DNA of 64,000 bases from Corynebacterium bouchesdurhonense (GCF_900078305.2 NZ_LT546026.1:1-64000); one strand, 5' to 3'. Counted from the stretch's first letter, positions 39,608 through 49,974 are shown. Notes: generated by a model from the sequence alone, not told the origin. Numbers and translations are program-made.

Positions 39608-40557
39608 TGACCCTGGTCCGGGTTCTCCAGCTCCACGTAGCCGGGGGCGCGCCAGTCCACGTTGACTGTGTCCTTGGTGTCCAGGCCCACGCTCGGGCCG
39701 GCTTCCGGCACTCTGGCGAAGATGTTGCGGCGAGCGCGGCCCGCACGAAGCTGGCGCTCCACTCGCTCGGCGAGCAGCGTGAGGGTGTAGTTGATCAGGA
39801 TCATGATCACGCCGACCACAAACAGCGAGGCGAGGAAGTTCTGGTTAGTGGAAGCGGACTGGATACCGGAGCGGACAACCTCGATGTAGCCGATCTGGTA
39901 GCCGAGCGCGGTGTCCTTAAGCGCAATGACCATCTGTGCGATGAGCGCCGGGAGCATCGCGGCCACAGACTGGGGCAGAAGGATGGTCCACATTGTCTGG
40001 CGGTGCGACATGCCGAGCGCGCGGGCCGCCTCAGTCTGGCCCTTCGGCAGGGAGTTGATGCCTGCGCGCAGCACCTCTGCAATTACCGAGCCGTTGTAGA
40101 GGGTCAGCGCCACCACGACTGCCCAGAAAGCCAGGCTGCTTGGGGGCACCAGCTTGTATAGGGCAAAGAGCTGGTAGGAGAAGATCATCAGAAGCAGCAC
40201 TGGGATGGCGCGGAAGAACTCCACGACCACGCCGGAGACGCCGCGGATGAGTTTCGACTCGGACAGGCGGCCAAGCCCGAAGATCACGCCGAAGATGATG
40301 GCAAAAACGATGGAGGTCGCTGCCGCTTTCAGCGTGCCGAGCAGGCCCGGCAGGATGTAGGTCTTCCAGGTGTTGGCCTGGGTGAACGGCTTCCATTTTG
40401 CGGGGTCGAGCTGGCCCTTCTCACCAAGGGTGGACAGAACCCACCAGGCGATCGCCACTAGGACAATGATGGTGACCGCAGTGTAGATGCGGTTGCGCAT
40501 TAGGGCTTTGGGGCCCGGTGCGTCATAAAGCACCGTAGCGCGCACTTCATTTGCCAT
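39604..40557 (-). CDS. gluD: Glutamate ABC importer permease GluD
   Basis: 317 residues, His/Glu/Gln/Arg/opine-type permease with about five to six membrane helices. The EAA loop that docks the ATPase is AARALGMS near residue 180. An unusually long C-terminal tail (about 45 residues after the last helix) carries the sequence beyond typical amino-acid permeases, as in the C. glutamicum protein. It starts right after the gluC stop and closes the gluABCD operon. Confidence 0.92.
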   Translation of the reverse strand: MANEVRATVLYDAPGPKALMRNRIYTAVTIIVLVAIAWWVLSTLGEKGQLDPAKWKPFTQANTWKTYILPGLLGTLKAAATSIVFAIIFGVIFGLGRLSESKLIRGVSGVVVEFFRAIPVLLLMIFSYQLFALYKLVPPSSLAFWAVVVALTLYNGSVIAEVLRAGINSLPKGQTEAARALGMSHRQTMWTILLPQSVAAMLPALIAQMVIALKDTALGYQIGYIEVVRSGIQSASTNQNFLASLFVVGVIMILINYTLTLLAERVERQLRAGRARRNIFARVPEAGPSVGLDTKDTVNVDWRAPGYVELENPDQGH

Positions 40558-41244
40558 TTACTTCTTCACCGCCATTCGCTCAGCCAGGCGGCCAAAGATG
40601 AGGCCGATTGGCAGGGTGAGGATGATGAAACCGAGTGCGAAAACGCCAAAGATGACGAACAGCTCGCTGGCGTGCATCTCAATGGTGGACTTCATCAAAA
40701 GGGACGCCTCCGCAACACCGATCGCTGAGGCAATAGTGGTGTTCTTGGTCAGCGCGATCAGTGTGTTGCCTAGTGGCACGAGCGCCGCGCGCCACGCCTG
40801 GGGGAAGACGATGTTGCTAAACGTCTGCCCGAAACTCAGCCCCAGCGAACGCGCCGCCTCGGCCTGGCCGAAGTGGACGGTGTTGATGCCGCTTCGCAGG
40901 CTCTCCGCCACAAAGCAGGAGGTGTAGAGGATGAAACCGAGCACGGCGAGGCGGAAGTTTTGGTCCGCCAGGAAGGTGCTGGACTCGCGGCTGGCCAGTT
41001 GCAGGCCCAAGTTCTGGTAAAGGCCGAAGGAGCAGAACAGGATCACCAGCGTCAACGGGGTGTTGCGCACGGTGTTGATGTAAAACGCCGACAGCGAGCG
41101 CAAGATCCCCACGGGGGAGACGCGCATGGCGGTCAAAATCGTGCCCAGCACGAGCGAGCCAATGGCTGACAACGCGGTGAGCTTGATGGTCGTCCAAAAG
41201 GCAGGCCAGAGCTTAGGGAGCAAAAATGCCCAGAGTGCATCCAT
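40558..41244 (-). CDS. gluC: Glutamate ABC importer permease GluC
   Basis: 228-residue membrane permease of the same family, pairing with GluD to form the channel. The EAA motif is EAARSLGLSFGQ near residue 130. ATG 41244 comes 61 bases after gluB; that gap holds an 8-bp GC hairpin. The next gene, gluD, starts immediately. Confidence 0.92.
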   Translation of the reverse strand: MDALWAFLLPKLWPAFWTTIKLTALSAIGSLVLGTILTAMRVSPVGILRSLSAFYINTVRNTPLTLVILFCSFGLYQNLGLQLASRESSTFLADQNFRLAVLGFILYTSCFVAESLRSGINTVHFGQAEAARSLGLSFGQTFSNIVFPQAWRAALVPLGNTLIALTKNTTIASAIGVAEASLLMKSTIEMHASELFVIFGVFALGFIILTLPIGLIFGRLAERMAVKK

Positions 41245-41274
41245 GGTGAAACTCTCGATTGAAGGGATGGGGCG

Positions 41275-41297
41275 GCGGGCGCTTTGTCCGCGCCCGC
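41275..41297 (-). promoter_or_regulatory. gluB-gluC intercistronic hairpin
   Basis: GCGGGCGC and GCGCCCGC around a 7-base loop, nine bases after the gluB stop on the coding strand. This placement commonly lowers downstream expression or protects the upstream mRNA, giving excess binding protein. Confidence 0.6.
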
Positions 41298-41305
41298 GTG
41301 AACGG

Positions 41306-42181
41306 CTAGTTCAGGAAGGAGAGGTCACCCGGGGTGGCCTTTTCAACGCCCTCGCCGCCGTCGATGTTCTCCTCAAGGAACTTGTCAAAGGAGCCGTCGT
41401 CGTACATCGCCTTCAGCGCCTTGTTGATGGCCTCGGTGGCTTCGGTGTCGTCTTTCTTCAGGCCGATGCCGTAGTGCTCGTTGGTGAACGGCTTGCCGTC
41501 CTTGTTCAGCTCAACCAGCTTGAAGGTGCCGGGGGACTGTGCGGCGTAGCCGCCGAGGATGGTGGCGTCGGTGGTCAGCGCGTCGACGTTGCCCTGGCGC
41601 AGTGCCTCAACGCAGGAGGAATAGGTGTCATACTCCTGCAGCTGCACGCCCGGCAGGGTGTCCTTCACCTTCTGGGCGGGGGTGGAGCCGGTCACCGAGC
41701 ACAGGATCTTGCCGTCAAGGTCCTCAAGACCCTTGATGTCCGAGTTGCCGCTCTGTACCAGGAGGCCCTGGTGGGTGACCAAGTACGGGCCGCCGAAGTT
41801 CACGGACTCCGCGCGGGACTTGTTGATGGAATAGGTGGCGGTGATCATGTCCACCTCGCCGTTAGAGATCAGGGTCTCGCGCTGCGCGGACGGGGTCTCG
41901 CGCCAAGAGATGGTCGGCTCGGACCAGCCGTTGTCCTTTGCAATAGAGTTCACCACGTAGGTGGCCACGTCCACGTCCAGGCCGGACATGGAGCCGTCAG
42001 CCTCGCGGAGGCCAAGGCCCGGCTGGTCAAACTTGGTGCCGAGGGTGACGCTGCCCGACTCGATGTGGGCGAGGAGGCCTTCGCCGGCTGCGTCGCCGTC
42101 GGAGCTGCCGCCGCAGGCGGTCAGAGTAAGGCCCAGGATTGCTGCGGAAGCAGCGGCGGTGATGCGAACGGTCCGGTTCAT
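41306..42181 (-). CDS. gluB: Glutamate-binding lipoprotein GluB
   Basis: 291 residues. Extracellular solute-binding protein (family 3) delivering glutamate to GluC/GluD. The signal peptide ends in the lipobox LTAC, with Cys23 as the lipidated residue, followed by a Gly/Ser/Asp linker. ATG 42181 is preferred over the start six codons upstream, because AAGGAG lies at the correct distance before it. The gap after gluA is 42 bases. Confidence 0.94.
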   Translation of the reverse strand: MNRTVRITAAASAAILGLTLTACGGSSDGDAAGEGLLAHIESGSVTLGTKFDQPGLGLREADGSMSGLDVDVATYVVNSIAKDNGWSEPTISWRETPSAQRETLISNGEVDMITATYSINKSRAESVNFGGPYLVTHQGLLVQSGNSDIKGLEDLDGKILCSVTGSTPAQKVKDTLPGVQLQEYDTYSSCVEALRQGNVDALTTDATILGGYAAQSPGTFKLVELNKDGKPFTNEHYGIGLKKDDTEATEAINKALKAMYDDGSFDKFLEENIDGGEGVEKATPGDLSFLN

Positions 42182-42223
42182 GAGAAAACTCCTTGTCATC
42201 GAGTTGGGGGAATGCTTACGGGG

Positions 42224-42973
42224 CTAGTGCAGGATCTTGCCCAGGAAGTCCCGGGCGCGGTCCGACTGTGGATTGGTGAAGAAGGACTCGGGATCGGTGT
42301 CTTCCACGATCTCGCCGTCCGCCATGAAGATGATGCGGTCAGCCACCTTGCGGGCGAAGCCCATCTCGTGGGTGACCACCAGCATGGTCATGCCGGAGGC
42401 TGCGAGCTCGGTCATGACATCGAGGACTTCTCCCACCATTTCAGGGTCTAGGGCGGAGGTTGGCTCGTCGAAAAGCATGACCTTCGGCTCCATTGCAAGC
42501 GCGCGGGCGATAGCCACGCGCTGCTGCTGACCGCCGGAAAGCTGGGCGGGGTATTTCTCCGCCTGCGCACCGATGCCCACGCGCTCGAGGAGCTCATCGG
42601 CTCGGCGGACGGCGTCGGCCTTCTTCGTGCCGCGCACCTTTGTGGGCCCGAGGGTGACGTTGTCACGGATGGTCAGGTGCGGGAACAGGTTGAACTGCTG
42701 GAACACCATGCCCACTTCGGAGCGCAGCTTGGCCAGGTCCTTGCCCTCCTCGGGTAGGACGCGGCCTTCGATTTCGATCGTTCCCTCGTCGATGGTCTCG
42801 AGGCGGTTGATCGTACGACACAGCGTGGACTTACCAGAGCCAGACGGCCCGAGCACCACGATTACTTGGCCGCGAGGGACTTCAAGGTTGATGTTCTTCA
42901 ACGCGTGGAAATCGCCGAAGTACTTGTTCACGCCGGAAATCCGAATCATCGGCTGAGTAGGCATCTGTGTCAT
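42224..42973 (-). CDS. gluA: Glutamate ABC importer ATPase GluA
   Basis: 249 residues. P-loop GPSGSGKST at residues 42-50, Q-loop FQQFN, signature [15 protein letters not shown], Walker [13 protein letters not shown] and switch His in VVTHEMGF. First gene of gluABCD, the glutamate uptake system. ATG 42973 lies eight bases after a TAAATG -10 box with TAGTTT 17 bases further up, so the transcript is leaderless. A 16-bp AT-rich palindrome adjoins the -35. The family usually starts near MIRISGV, so the first eight residues may be an extension. Confidence 0.95.
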   Translation of the reverse strand: MTQMPTQPMIRISGVNKYFGDFHALKNINLEVPRGQVIVVLGPSGSGKSTLCRTINRLETIDEGTIEIEGRVLPEEGKDLAKLRSEVGMVFQQFNLFPHLTIRDNVTLGPTKVRGTKKADAVRRADELLERVGIGAQAEKYPAQLSGGQQQRVAIARALAMEPKVMLFDEPTSALDPEMVGEVLDVMTELAASGMTMLVVTHEMGFARKVADRIIFMADGEIVEDTDPESFFTNPQSDRARDFLGKILH

Positions 42974-43011
42974 GCGCAATACATTTACGCCACGCAAGTG
43001 AGCGAAACTAC

Positions 43012-43027
43012 AAAATTGCGCAATTTT
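43012..43027. promoter_or_regulatory. Palindrome upstream of gluA
   Basis: AAAATTGCGCAATTTT, perfectly self-complementary and strikingly AT-rich for this genome. It adjoins the gluA -35 in the gluA-miaB gap. It does not match the AmtR, BioQ or LexA sites I know. Confidence 0.55.
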
Positions 43028-43124
43028 GCTTAAGGTCTCACTAATCGGGTTACCCCCGCCCGCACCGGGGCGCGGCTCGCACGGCGTTTTTCCCTGCACT
43101 TCCTCGGCGTTAGACTGTCTCGCC

Positions 43125-44639
43125 GTGACTACGGCGAGCACCACCCCCACGACCCACCCGCGCACCTACGAGGTGCGCACCTTCGGCTGCCAGATGAACG
43201 TGCACGACTCCGAGCGCCTATCCGGCATGCTCGAAGACGCCGGCTACGTGGCCGCGCCGGAGGGGCAGACGCCGGACCTGGTGGTGTTCAACACCTGCGC
43301 CGTGCGCGACAACGCGGACCAGCGACTCTACGGCACGCTCGGGCAGCTCAAGCACACCAAGGACACCCACCCGGGGATGCAGATCGCGGTCGGCGGCTGC
43401 CTCGCGCAGAAGGACAAGGACGCGGTGATCGACCGCGCGCCGTGGGTGGACGCCGTCTTCGGCACTCACAACCTGTCCGCCCTGCCGACGCTGCTCGAGC
43501 GCGCCCGGGTGGAGGACGAGGCGCAGGTGGAGATCGCCGAGGCGCTCGAAGCGTTCCCGTCCGTGCTGCCCGCCAAGCGCGAGTCCGCCTACGCAGGCTG
43601 GGTGTCGGTGTCGGTGGGCTGCAACAACACGTGCACGTTCTGCATCGTGCCCAGCTTGCGAGGCAAGGAGATCGACCGCCGCCCCGGCGACATCCTCGCG
43701 GAGGTGCAGGCGTTGGCGGACCAGGGCGTTTCCGAGATCACCCTGCTGGGCCAGAACGTGAACGCCTATGGCGTGAACTTCGCGGACCCGGACATGGGGC
43801 GCGACCGCTCGGCATTCTCGAAGCTGCTGCGCGCGTGCGGGAACATCGAAGGCCTGGAGCGCGTCCGCTTCACCTCGCCGCACCCGGCGGAGTTCACCTC
43901 CGACGTCATCGACGCGATGGCGGAGACGCCCAACGTGTGCCCGCAGCTGCACATGCCCCTGCAGTCCGGTTCGGACAAGGTGCTCAAGGACATGCGCCGC
44001 TCCTACCGCTCCCAGAAATTCCTGGCCATCCTGGACGAGGTGCGCGAGAAGTTGCCGCACGCCTCGATCACCACCGACATCATCGTGGGTTTCCCCGGCG
44101 AGACGGAGGAGGACTTCCAGGCCACCCTCGACGTGGTGGAGAAGGCCCGCTTCACCTCGGCCTTTACCTTCCAGTACTCGCCGCGCCCGGGCACGCCCGC
44201 GGCGGAGATGGCGGACCAGCTGCCCAAGGCCGTGGTGCAGGAGCGCTTCGAGCGCCTGGTCGCGCTGCAGGAGCGCATCTCGGCGGAGGAGAACGCGAAG
44301 CTGGTGGGCGCGGACGTGGAACTCCTGGTTCAGGACGGGGGTGGCCGGAAGAACGACCGCACCCAGCGCATGTCGGGGCGCGCCCGCGACGGCCGCCTGG
44401 TGCACTTCGCCGTCGAGGGTGCCGTCGGTGGCGCGATCGACGGCGAGGTCCGCCCCGGCGACATCGTCCATGTGACCGTCACCGATTCCAAGCCGCACTT
44501 CCTCATCGCGGACTCCGGCATCACACGCCACCGCCGGACCAAGGCCGGCGACAACTGGGCCGCGGGCCAGGTTCCCACGACGGCCCCGGTGGGAGTGGGC
44601 TTAGGCTTGCCGACGTTTTCCAAGCCGCGCCAGGGCTAG
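43125..44639 (+). CDS. miaB: tRNA-2-methylthio-N6-dimethylallyladenosine synthase
   Basis: 504 residues. Radical-SAM methylthiotransferase converting i6A37 of tRNA to ms2i6A, acting after MiaA, whose gene is 3.6 kb downstream. The N-terminal UPF0004 domain holds cluster ligands C22, C58 and C92. The radical-SAM CxxxCxxC is C166, C170 and C173, and a TRAM domain lies around residues 390-455. GTG 43125 is eight bases after TAGACT (43111-43116), giving a leaderless mRNA. The longer upstream frame would start inside the gluA promoter and was rejected. Confidence 0.96.
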   Translation: MTTASTTPTTHPRTYEVRTFGCQMNVHDSERLSGMLEDAGYVAAPEGQTPDLVVFNTCAVRDNADQRLYGTLGQLKHTKDTHPGMQIAVGGCLAQKDKDAVIDRAPWVDAVFGTHNLSALPTLLERARVEDEAQVEIAEALEAFPSVLPAKRESAYAGWVSVSVGCNNTCTFCIVPSLRGKEIDRRPGDILAEVQALADQGVSEITLLGQNVNAYGVNFADPDMGRDRSAFSKLLRACGNIEGLERVRFTSPHPAEFTSDVIDAMAETPNVCPQLHMPLQSGSDKVLKDMRRSYRSQKFLAILDEVREKLPHASITTDIIVGFPGETEEDFQATLDVVEKARFTSAFTFQYSPRPGTPAAEMADQLPKAVVQERFERLVALQERISAEENAKLVGADVELLVQDGGGRKNDRTQRMSGRARDGRLVHFAVEGAVGGAIDGEVRPGDIVHVTVTDSKPHFLIADSGITRHRRTKAGDNWAAGQVPTTAPVGVGLGLPTFSKPRQG

Positions 44640-44649
44640 GGTAGGGGAC

Positions 44650-45282
44650 ATGGCCGCCGAAACGAATCTCCCAACAAGCGCCGAGTCCCTGGCCGAGGCC
44701 GAGCGGCGCGCGAGCAACTCAATCGCCGACACCCCCGCCCGCTGGGTGCTACTCGCCTGCGCGGCGCTCATGCTGGTGTCCCTGCTGCTCCCGTTCGCCG
44801 GCGGCGCCGCGGGGTGGCGCTTCCTCGTGCCAACCGAGGCCTCGCGCGGCGCCAAGGCCAGCATCGCCGAGTACCTGTTCACGTGGTTCTCGCTGGTGGG
44901 GCTGGGCGTGTGCGGCACCCTCGCGGCGGCGCTGCGGCGCTACCGGCTGGCTGCGGTGGGTTGGGTGCTCACGGGTATGGCCGTGGTCTTCGCGCTGATG
45001 TCCGTGTGGCTGCGGCGAAGCTCGGCGACCGCGGACATGCCGGGCCACGGCGCCGGCATCTACCTGGCCATGGCCGCGGTGCTGGCGGCGGTGTTCGCCT
45101 ACGTGCCGGTGATCACGCGCCGCGGCGGCGAGCAGGAGGCCATCGCGGTGGAGCGCGCCGCGGCCCAGGGCACCGACGAGGTCGCGCTCGCGCAGCGCGC
45201 CGCGGCCGAGCACGCGCACGAGCCCAACCCGCTGCTCGTCGACGACCGACGCGCCCGCGCCGCAGAGCGCCGCCGCCGGTAG
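44650..45282 (+). CDS. Four-helix membrane protein, unknown function
   Basis: 210 residues with four clear hydrophobic helices (about 32-52, 75-95, 100-120 and 135-155) and a long cytosolic C-terminal tail rich in Ala, Glu and Arg. Its place between miaB and miaA matches the mycobacterial membrane protein Rv2732c. A TAGGGT -10 box (44637-44642) overlaps the miaB stop codon and ends seven bases before ATG 44650, so it may be transcribed separately and leaderless. I cannot assign a function. Confidence 0.82.
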   Translation: MAAETNLPTSAESLAEAERRASNSIADTPARWVLLACAALMLVSLLLPFAGGAAGWRFLVPTEASRGAKASIAEYLFTWFSLVGLGVCGTLAAALRRYRLAAVGWVLTGMAVVFALMSVWLRRSSATADMPGHGAGIYLAMAAVLAAVFAYVPVITRRGGEQEAIAVERAAAQGTDEVALAQRAAAEHAHEPNPLLVDDRRARAAERRRR

Positions 45283-45285
45283 CGG

Positions 45286-46356
45286 CTAGAGCTTCTGCCA
45301 GGCCGTGGTCGAGGAGACCACCGCCGCCCCGACGCGGCGCATCATCGCCCCGGCGGGCGCGGAGCCGGCGGGGTAGGAGCAGTACACCGTCTCCAGCCCG
45401 TCCCACGCCGTCGCGGCGGCCGCGAGCGTCTCCGCCACCAGCGCGCTGCCGATACCGCGCCCTCGGTGCTCGGGCAGCACGTAGACGAGGCCGAGCTCGC
45501 ACACCCGCTTGTCGTCGGAGTGGTAGTGCACCACCTCGCACATGCCGGCGATTGCGCCTTGCACGTACGCGATGCCGGTCAGCTGCGCACCCCCGCGGTC
45601 GCTCAGGCGCGCGCCGGCGTCCACGATGCGCCCCAGGTCCCACTCGATCGGCTCGAGGCGCAGCTCGCCGCGCGGGTAGTCGCGCGAGGCTTGGGTGAGC
45701 AGGTGCGAAAACTGCTCCAGCTCGCCGGGCGCGGCGCGCCGCCGCCCGCCGAAGCCGGGGCCCTCCACCACCGCGATCTCGCACGGGGCATTTCGCTTGT
45801 CGACGCTCCCCAGCGAGAACACCGCCTGATCCTCCCGGAACGCCTCCGCGTAGCCCGCGTCGCGCACGCCGGGCGGCGCCTGCATCCCCGGGGCGTGCGT
45901 GACCCAGAGCTGCCGGATGGGGCGGTGCAGCTTCTCTGAGAGGGCGTCGATAAGCGAAAGGGCCCCGATCCACGGCTCCTCCGGAGCGGTGTCGCCGGGC
46001 AGCGGGGTGAGCTCGGCATCGAGGGTGACGTTGGCCTCCAGCACCTCGCGGTCCTCGAGCAGCGGCACGGAGACGAACACCCAGGCGTGTACGGCGTCGA
46101 GGTCCGAGGCGGTGAGCTCGGGGAAGCCGAGCTCGGTGACCGGGCGCAGCGCGTCGTTCTCCGTAAGCGCGAAGAGGTATGCCTCGGATTCGGCCGAGGG
46201 TTCGAGGCGCTTGGCGATGTGCGACGCGGTCACGCCCGAGGTGGCCATGCCGGTGATGTCCTGGATGGCGAGGGTGGCGGAGAACGCGTATCCCCCGACC
46301 GCGTACTCCGAAAGCTCGGAGCCGGGGCGGGGGACGAACTGGACGGCGGTGAGCAC
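45286..46356 (-). CDS. GNAT-family N-acetyltransferase
   Basis: 356 residues. The C-terminal third is a GNAT acetyl-CoA-binding domain: LGLVYVLPEHRGRGIGSALV near residue 290 gives the pyrophosphate-binding R-x-x-G-x-G/A loop. The N-terminal part may be a second, degenerate GNAT domain, as in MshD-like double-GNAT proteins. The substrate is unknown. GTG 46356 shares one base with the DUF349 stop, so it is translationally coupled. Two GTCGAYAAGC motifs interrupt it as residues SLIDA and SVDKR. Gene neighbours do not suggest a substrate. Confidence 0.85.
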   Translation of the reverse strand: MLTAVQFVPRPGSELSEYAVGGYAFSATLAIQDITGMATSGVTASHIAKRLEPSAESEAYLFALTENDALRPVTELGFPELTASDLDAVHAWVFVSVPLLEDREVLEANVTLDAELTPLPGDTAPEEPWIGALSLIDALSEKLHRPIRQLWVTHAPGMQAPPGVRDAGYAEAFREDQAVFSLGSVDKRNAPCEIAVVEGPGFGGRRRAAPGELEQFSHLLTQASRDYPRGELRLEPIEWDLGRIVDAGARLSDRGGAQLTGIAYVQGAIAGMCEVVHYHSDDKRVCELGLVYVLPEHRGRGIGSALVAETLAAAATAWDGLETVYCSYPAGSAPAGAMMRRVGAAVVSSTTAWQKL

Positions 46357-47561
46357 TAGCGGTCGTTCGCCGCCTTGGCCGCCACGTCCGCGAACTCCTG
46401 CCACTGCTTGGCCTGCTCGCGCAGCTCCGTCGCCTGCTTGGCGTTGCCCTTCGCCTCGGCGGCGTCCGCCTGCGCGGCGAAGTCGTCCGCCTTGACCTGG
46501 AACTGGTTCACCTTGTCCTGGGCGGCCGGGTCGGAGCGGCGCCAGCGGGACTCCTCGGCGTCGGTCACGCGGCGTTCGATCGCGGCGATCTTGTCCTCGT
46601 ACTCGCGCACCTTGCCGCGCGGCACGAAGCCGATCTCCTCCCACTTGTCCTGCAGCTCGCGCAGCTTCGCCTTCGCCGCGCCGAGGCCCTTGGCCGGGTC
46701 CACCAGCGCGTCGTACTCCGCCAGCAGCGCATCCTTCGCCTCGGCGTTGGCCTCGAACTCGCGGTCGCGCTCGGCGTTGACGGCGTTGCGGGCGTCGAAG
46801 AAGTGGTCCTGGGCAGCGCGGAACTGCGCCCACAGCTTGTCGTCCACGTCGCGCGGGGCGCGGCCGGCGGCCTTCCACTCCTGCATCAAGTCGCGGAAGG
46901 CGCGGGCCGTTTCGTTCCAATCGGTGGAGTCCTTGAGCGCCTCAGCGCGCACCACTAGGTCCTCCTTGGCCTTTTTCGCACTCGCGCGACCGCGGTCCAG
47001 CTCGGCGAAGTGGGAGCCGCGGCGGCGGTTGAACGAGTCGCGGGCGCGGGAGTAGCGCTTCCACAGCGCGTCGTCCGTCTTGCGGTCGATGCCGCGGATG
47101 GTGCGCCACTCTTCCAGGATGTCGCGGATGCGGTCACCCGCCGCCTTCCAGTCCGTGGAGTGCTCGGCCAGCTCCTCGGCCTCGGCCGCGAGCGCCTCCT
47201 TGCGGGCGATGGCCTCGGCGCGGCGCTGCGCCTTGGCCTCCTTCGCGCGCTCCCCGGCCTCGTCGGTACGCGAGATGAGGGACTCCAAGCGGGATTCCAA
47301 CGCCGCGAAGTCGCCGATGGCCGCCGCAGTGGGCAGGGAATCCTTGATGGTCTGCGCGTTGGCGCGCAGGTTGGCGGCGTCCTCCGGGTGGGCGCGCAGG
47401 CGGTTCTCGATGAGCTCGACCTCAGTCACGATGTCGTCGAACCGCTGCCCGAAGTGGGCGAGGCCCTCCTCCGGCGCACCCGCCTGCCAGGAACCGATCT
47501 CGCGCTCCGCGCCGCCGTGGGTGACGTAGACGGTGCCCTGCTCGTCCACGCGGCCCGGCAC
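46356..47561 (-). CDS. DUF349 coiled-coil protein
   Basis: About 401 residues, dominated by Lys, Glu, Ala and Arg with repeated W-K-A-A-G and W-K-R-Y/W-A-Q-F patterns, the hallmark of tandem DUF349 helical repeats (about five from residue 130). The N-terminal 60 residues form a small globular part (RVDEQGTVYVT). No enzyme activity is visible. GTG 47561 is used, but TAAAAT at 47591-47596 is eight bases before an in-frame ATT at 47582. Judged by the other leaderless genes here, that ATT would be the start. It is followed by the acetyltransferase with overlapping codons. Confidence 0.82.
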   Translation of the reverse strand: MPGRVDEQGTVYVTHGGAEREIGSWQAGAPEEGLAHFGQRFDDIVTEVELIENRLRAHPEDAANLRANAQTIKDSLPTAAAIGDFAALESRLESLISRTDEAGERAKEAKAQRRAEAIARKEALAAEAEELAEHSTDWKAAGDRIRDILEEWRTIRGIDRKTDDALWKRYSRARDSFNRRRGSHFAELDRGRASAKKAKEDLVVRAEALKDSTDWNETARAFRDLMQEWKAAGRAPRDVDDKLWAQFRAAQDHFFDARNAVNAERDREFEANAEAKDALLAEYDALVDPAKGLGAAKAKLRELQDKWEEIGFVPRGKVREYEDKIAAIERRVTDAEESRWRRSDPAAQDKVNQFQVKADDFAAQADAAEAKGNAKQATELREQAKQWQEFADVAAKAANDR

Positions 47562-47657
47562 TAGCCGCCGGACGGCGCGAATGGTCTCCGATTTTACCGC
47601 GCTTTGCCCCGCCCCGGGCTGGAATGGTCCCCGCGGCGCTCGGCTAAAGTGGGGCGG

Positions 47658-48236
47658 GTGACCCGCACCGCCTCCGTCCTCATTGTGCCGGGCTCGCCCG
47701 CGCTGGTTGCGGAGCTGGGCCGGGGCGATGCGGCGAGTCGCGAGCTCGAGCGCGCCGCGCGGGCAGCCGCCGTCGGGGACACCCGCCCTGTGGACATCGT
47801 CTGCGACATGGGCCCGGATACCTACACCGCCCGCACCGGCACCTTCGCCGCGTGGGGCGCGCCCCAGGTGGACGTCGGAGGCGGCAGCCACCTCGGCGAG
47901 CTCGTGGTCCGCTACCTGCTCGGCCCGCGCGAGTACCGCCCCGCCCGCGCGCACGTCGCCCCGCTCGACCCGTCCGCCTTGACGGTGGTGGTCGCGGACG
48001 GCCCCGCCGGGCTCACGGCCCGCGCCCCGCTCGCGCTCGTGCCCGGTGCCCCCGCGGCCCACGAGGCGCTGCGCCGGTTCGTGGCCACGGGGCGGGGGTT
48101 TGTTCGAGGGGGCGTCGACAAGCGCATGCTCTGGGAGGAGCTTTCGCTTCTCGACGTCACCCGGGCCCACCTCATCGCCTCTGACGACACCCTCGGCGTG
48201 GGGCGCTACGTGGGGGCGTGGGAGGTGGCGCTGTGA
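47658..48236 (+). CDS. Class III extradiol dioxygenase B-like protein, miaA partner
   Basis: 192 residues, Ala- and Arg-rich. The N-terminal [10 protein letters not shown] and the [16 protein letters not shown] and [15 protein letters not shown] segments recall the fold of the LigB subunit of class III extradiol dioxygenases, without a convincing metal site. By position it corresponds to Rv2728c of Mycobacterium. GTG 47658 lies seven bases after TAAAGT (47645-47650). The stop overlaps the miaA start (GTGA), so a functional tie to MiaA is plausible but unproven. It contains two facing GTCGAYAAGC-type motifs. Confidence 0.78.
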   Translation: MTRTASVLIVPGSPALVAELGRGDAASRELERAARAAAVGDTRPVDIVCDMGPDTYTARTGTFAAWGAPQVDVGGGSHLGELVVRYLLGPREYRPARAHVAPLDPSALTVVVADGPAGLTARAPLALVPGAPAAHEALRRFVATGRGFVRGGVDKRMLWEELSLLDVTRAHLIASDDTLGVGRYVGAWEVAL

Positions 48237-49141
48237 GGCCGATCGCGGTCGTGGGGCCCACCGCGTCCGGCAAATCCGCGCTGGGCATCGCGCTGGCGCA
48301 GGAGCTGGGCGGCGAGGTGGTCAACGTGGACTCGATGCAGCTCTACCGCAGCATGGACATCGGCACTGCCAAACTCGCGCCGTCCGAGCGCGGCGGCATC
48401 GAGCACCACCTGCTGGACATCTGGGACGTCACCCGCACCGCGTCCGTGGCCGAGTACCAGGCGCTCGCGGTGGCGAAAGTGGAGGAGGTCCTCGCGCGCG
48501 GGAAGGTGCCGGTGCTGGTGGGCGGCTCGATGTTGTACGTGCAGTCGCTTATCGACGCCTGGTCCTTCCCGCCAACCGACCCGCAGGTGCGAGCCCGCTG
48601 GGAGGCGCGGCTGGCGGAGGTCGGGGTGGACGCGCTGCACGCGGAGCTCGCCGCGGTGGACCCCGACGCCGCCCGCGTGATCGAGGACAAGGACCCGCGC
48701 CGCACCGTGCGCGCCCTCGAGGTGATCGAGCTGACGGGCAAGCCGTTCCAGGCCTCGCAGCCGCCGAAGGACGCGCCGCCGCGCTGGGGCACCCGCATCC
48801 TGGGGCTGCGTGCGGAGGCGGCGTGGCTCAACCCGCGCATCGAGCTGCGCACGCACCAGATGTTCGAGCAGGGGCTGGTGGACGAGGTCCGCGGTCTGCT
48901 GGATGTCGGTCTCACGCGCGACTCCACCGCGGGGCGCGCGATCGGGTACGCGCAGGTGCTGTCGCTGCTCGAGGGGGAGCTTTCGCTTGTCGACGCTCGC
49001 GAGCAAACGATCACCGGCACGCGGCGCTACGTGCGCCGCCAGCGCTCCTGGTTCAACCGCGACCCGCGCGTGGCGTGGCTCGACGCGGCCGGGGCGGACG
49101 TGCCGGGGGCGGCGCTCGCGGCACTAGACTCGCGTGAGTGA
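48233..49141 (+). CDS. miaA: tRNA dimethylallyltransferase
   Basis: 302 residues, normal MiaA length. Transfers a dimethylallyl group from DMAPP to N6 of A37; MiaB then thiomethylates it. P-loop GPTASGKS at residues 8-15, then the substrate motif [24 protein letters not shown] and [11 protein letters not shown] are present. GTG 48233 overlaps the upstream stop and the gene overlaps dapF by four bases, so the three genes form one unit. Two dispersed motifs appear as SLIDA and SLVDA in the protein. Confidence 0.96.
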   Translation: MRPIAVVGPTASGKSALGIALAQELGGEVVNVDSMQLYRSMDIGTAKLAPSERGGIEHHLLDIWDVTRTASVAEYQALAVAKVEEVLARGKVPVLVGGSMLYVQSLIDAWSFPPTDPQVRARWEARLAEVGVDALHAELAAVDPDAARVIEDKDPRRTVRALEVIELTGKPFQASQPPKDAPPRWGTRILGLRAEAAWLNPRIELRTHQMFEQGLVDEVRGLLDVGLTRDSTAGRAIGYAQVLSLLEGELSLVDAREQTITGTRRYVRRQRSWFNRDPRVAWLDAAGADVPGAALAALDSRE

Positions 49142-49974
49142 ATACCTCGCAGAATTTCTCGCAGCTGCCCTTCATCAAAGCCCACGCCACCGAAAATGAC
49201 TTCGTGGTGATCATCGACGTGAGCGACGAGCTGACGCTGTCGCCCGAATTCGTGGCGCGGCTGTGCGACCGCCGCGCCGGCATCGGCGGCGACGGCCTCC
49301 TGCGCGTGGTGCGCCCCGCCGAGACGGGCCGCTGGTTTATGGACTACCGCAACGCGGACGGCTCGATCGCCGAGATGTGCGGCAACGGCATCCGCGCCTT
49401 CGCCCACGTTCTGGCCGCGGAGGGCTTAGAGGAGCGCGACGAGTTCGAGGTGGACACCCGCGCCGGCGTGAAGACCATCCGGGTGCTGGAAGCGACGCCG
49501 ACCTCCGCGCGCGTGTCCGTGGACATGGGGCCGGTAGAGGTCACCGGCGTGTCCACCGCATCCATGGGGGATTTCGAGTTCGCGGGCCTGGGCGTGGACG
49601 TGGGAAACCCGCACCTAGCCTGCGTCATCCCCGGCCTGACACCTTCGGCGCTGGCGGAGCTGGAGTTCTCCCAGCCCGTCTTCGACCGCGGTTTCTTCCC
49701 CGAGGGCGTGAACGTGGAGGTGCTCACGGAGCTCGCCGACGGCAACATGCACATGCGCGTGTGGGAGCGCGGCGTGGGCGAGACCCGCTCCTGCGGCACC
49801 GGCACGGTGGCGGCTGCGCAGGCTGCGCTCGCCGACGCCGGCCTCGAAGCTGGGTCCGTGAGCGTCCACGTCCCTGGCGGTGTGATCGACGTGGAGCTGG
49901 CCGAGGACGCCGGCACCACCCACGCCACCATGACGGGCCCCTCCACCATCGTGGCCCGCGGGTTCCTGGCGTAG
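49138..49974 (+). CDS. dapF: Diaminopimelate epimerase
   Basis: 278 residues. Interconverts LL- and meso-diaminopimelate, needed for lysine and for the meso-DAP peptidoglycan of corynebacteria. The two catalytic cysteines lie in EMCGNG (C81) and RSCGTG (C219), with the substrate motif NADGS and GNPH. GTG 49138 overlaps the miaA stop. A hairpin at 50026-50066 ends the unit. Confidence 0.96.
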   Translation: MNTSQNFSQLPFIKAHATENDFVVIIDVSDELTLSPEFVARLCDRRAGIGGDGLLRVVRPAETGRWFMDYRNADGSIAEMCGNGIRAFAHVLAAEGLEERDEFEVDTRAGVKTIRVLEATPTSARVSVDMGPVEVTGVSTASMGDFEFAGLGVDVGNPHLACVIPGLTPSALAELEFSQPVFDRGFFPEGVNVEVLTELADGNMHMRVWERGVGETRSCGTGTVAAAQAALADAGLEAGSVSVHVPGGVIDVELAEDAGTTHATMTGPSTIVARGFLA

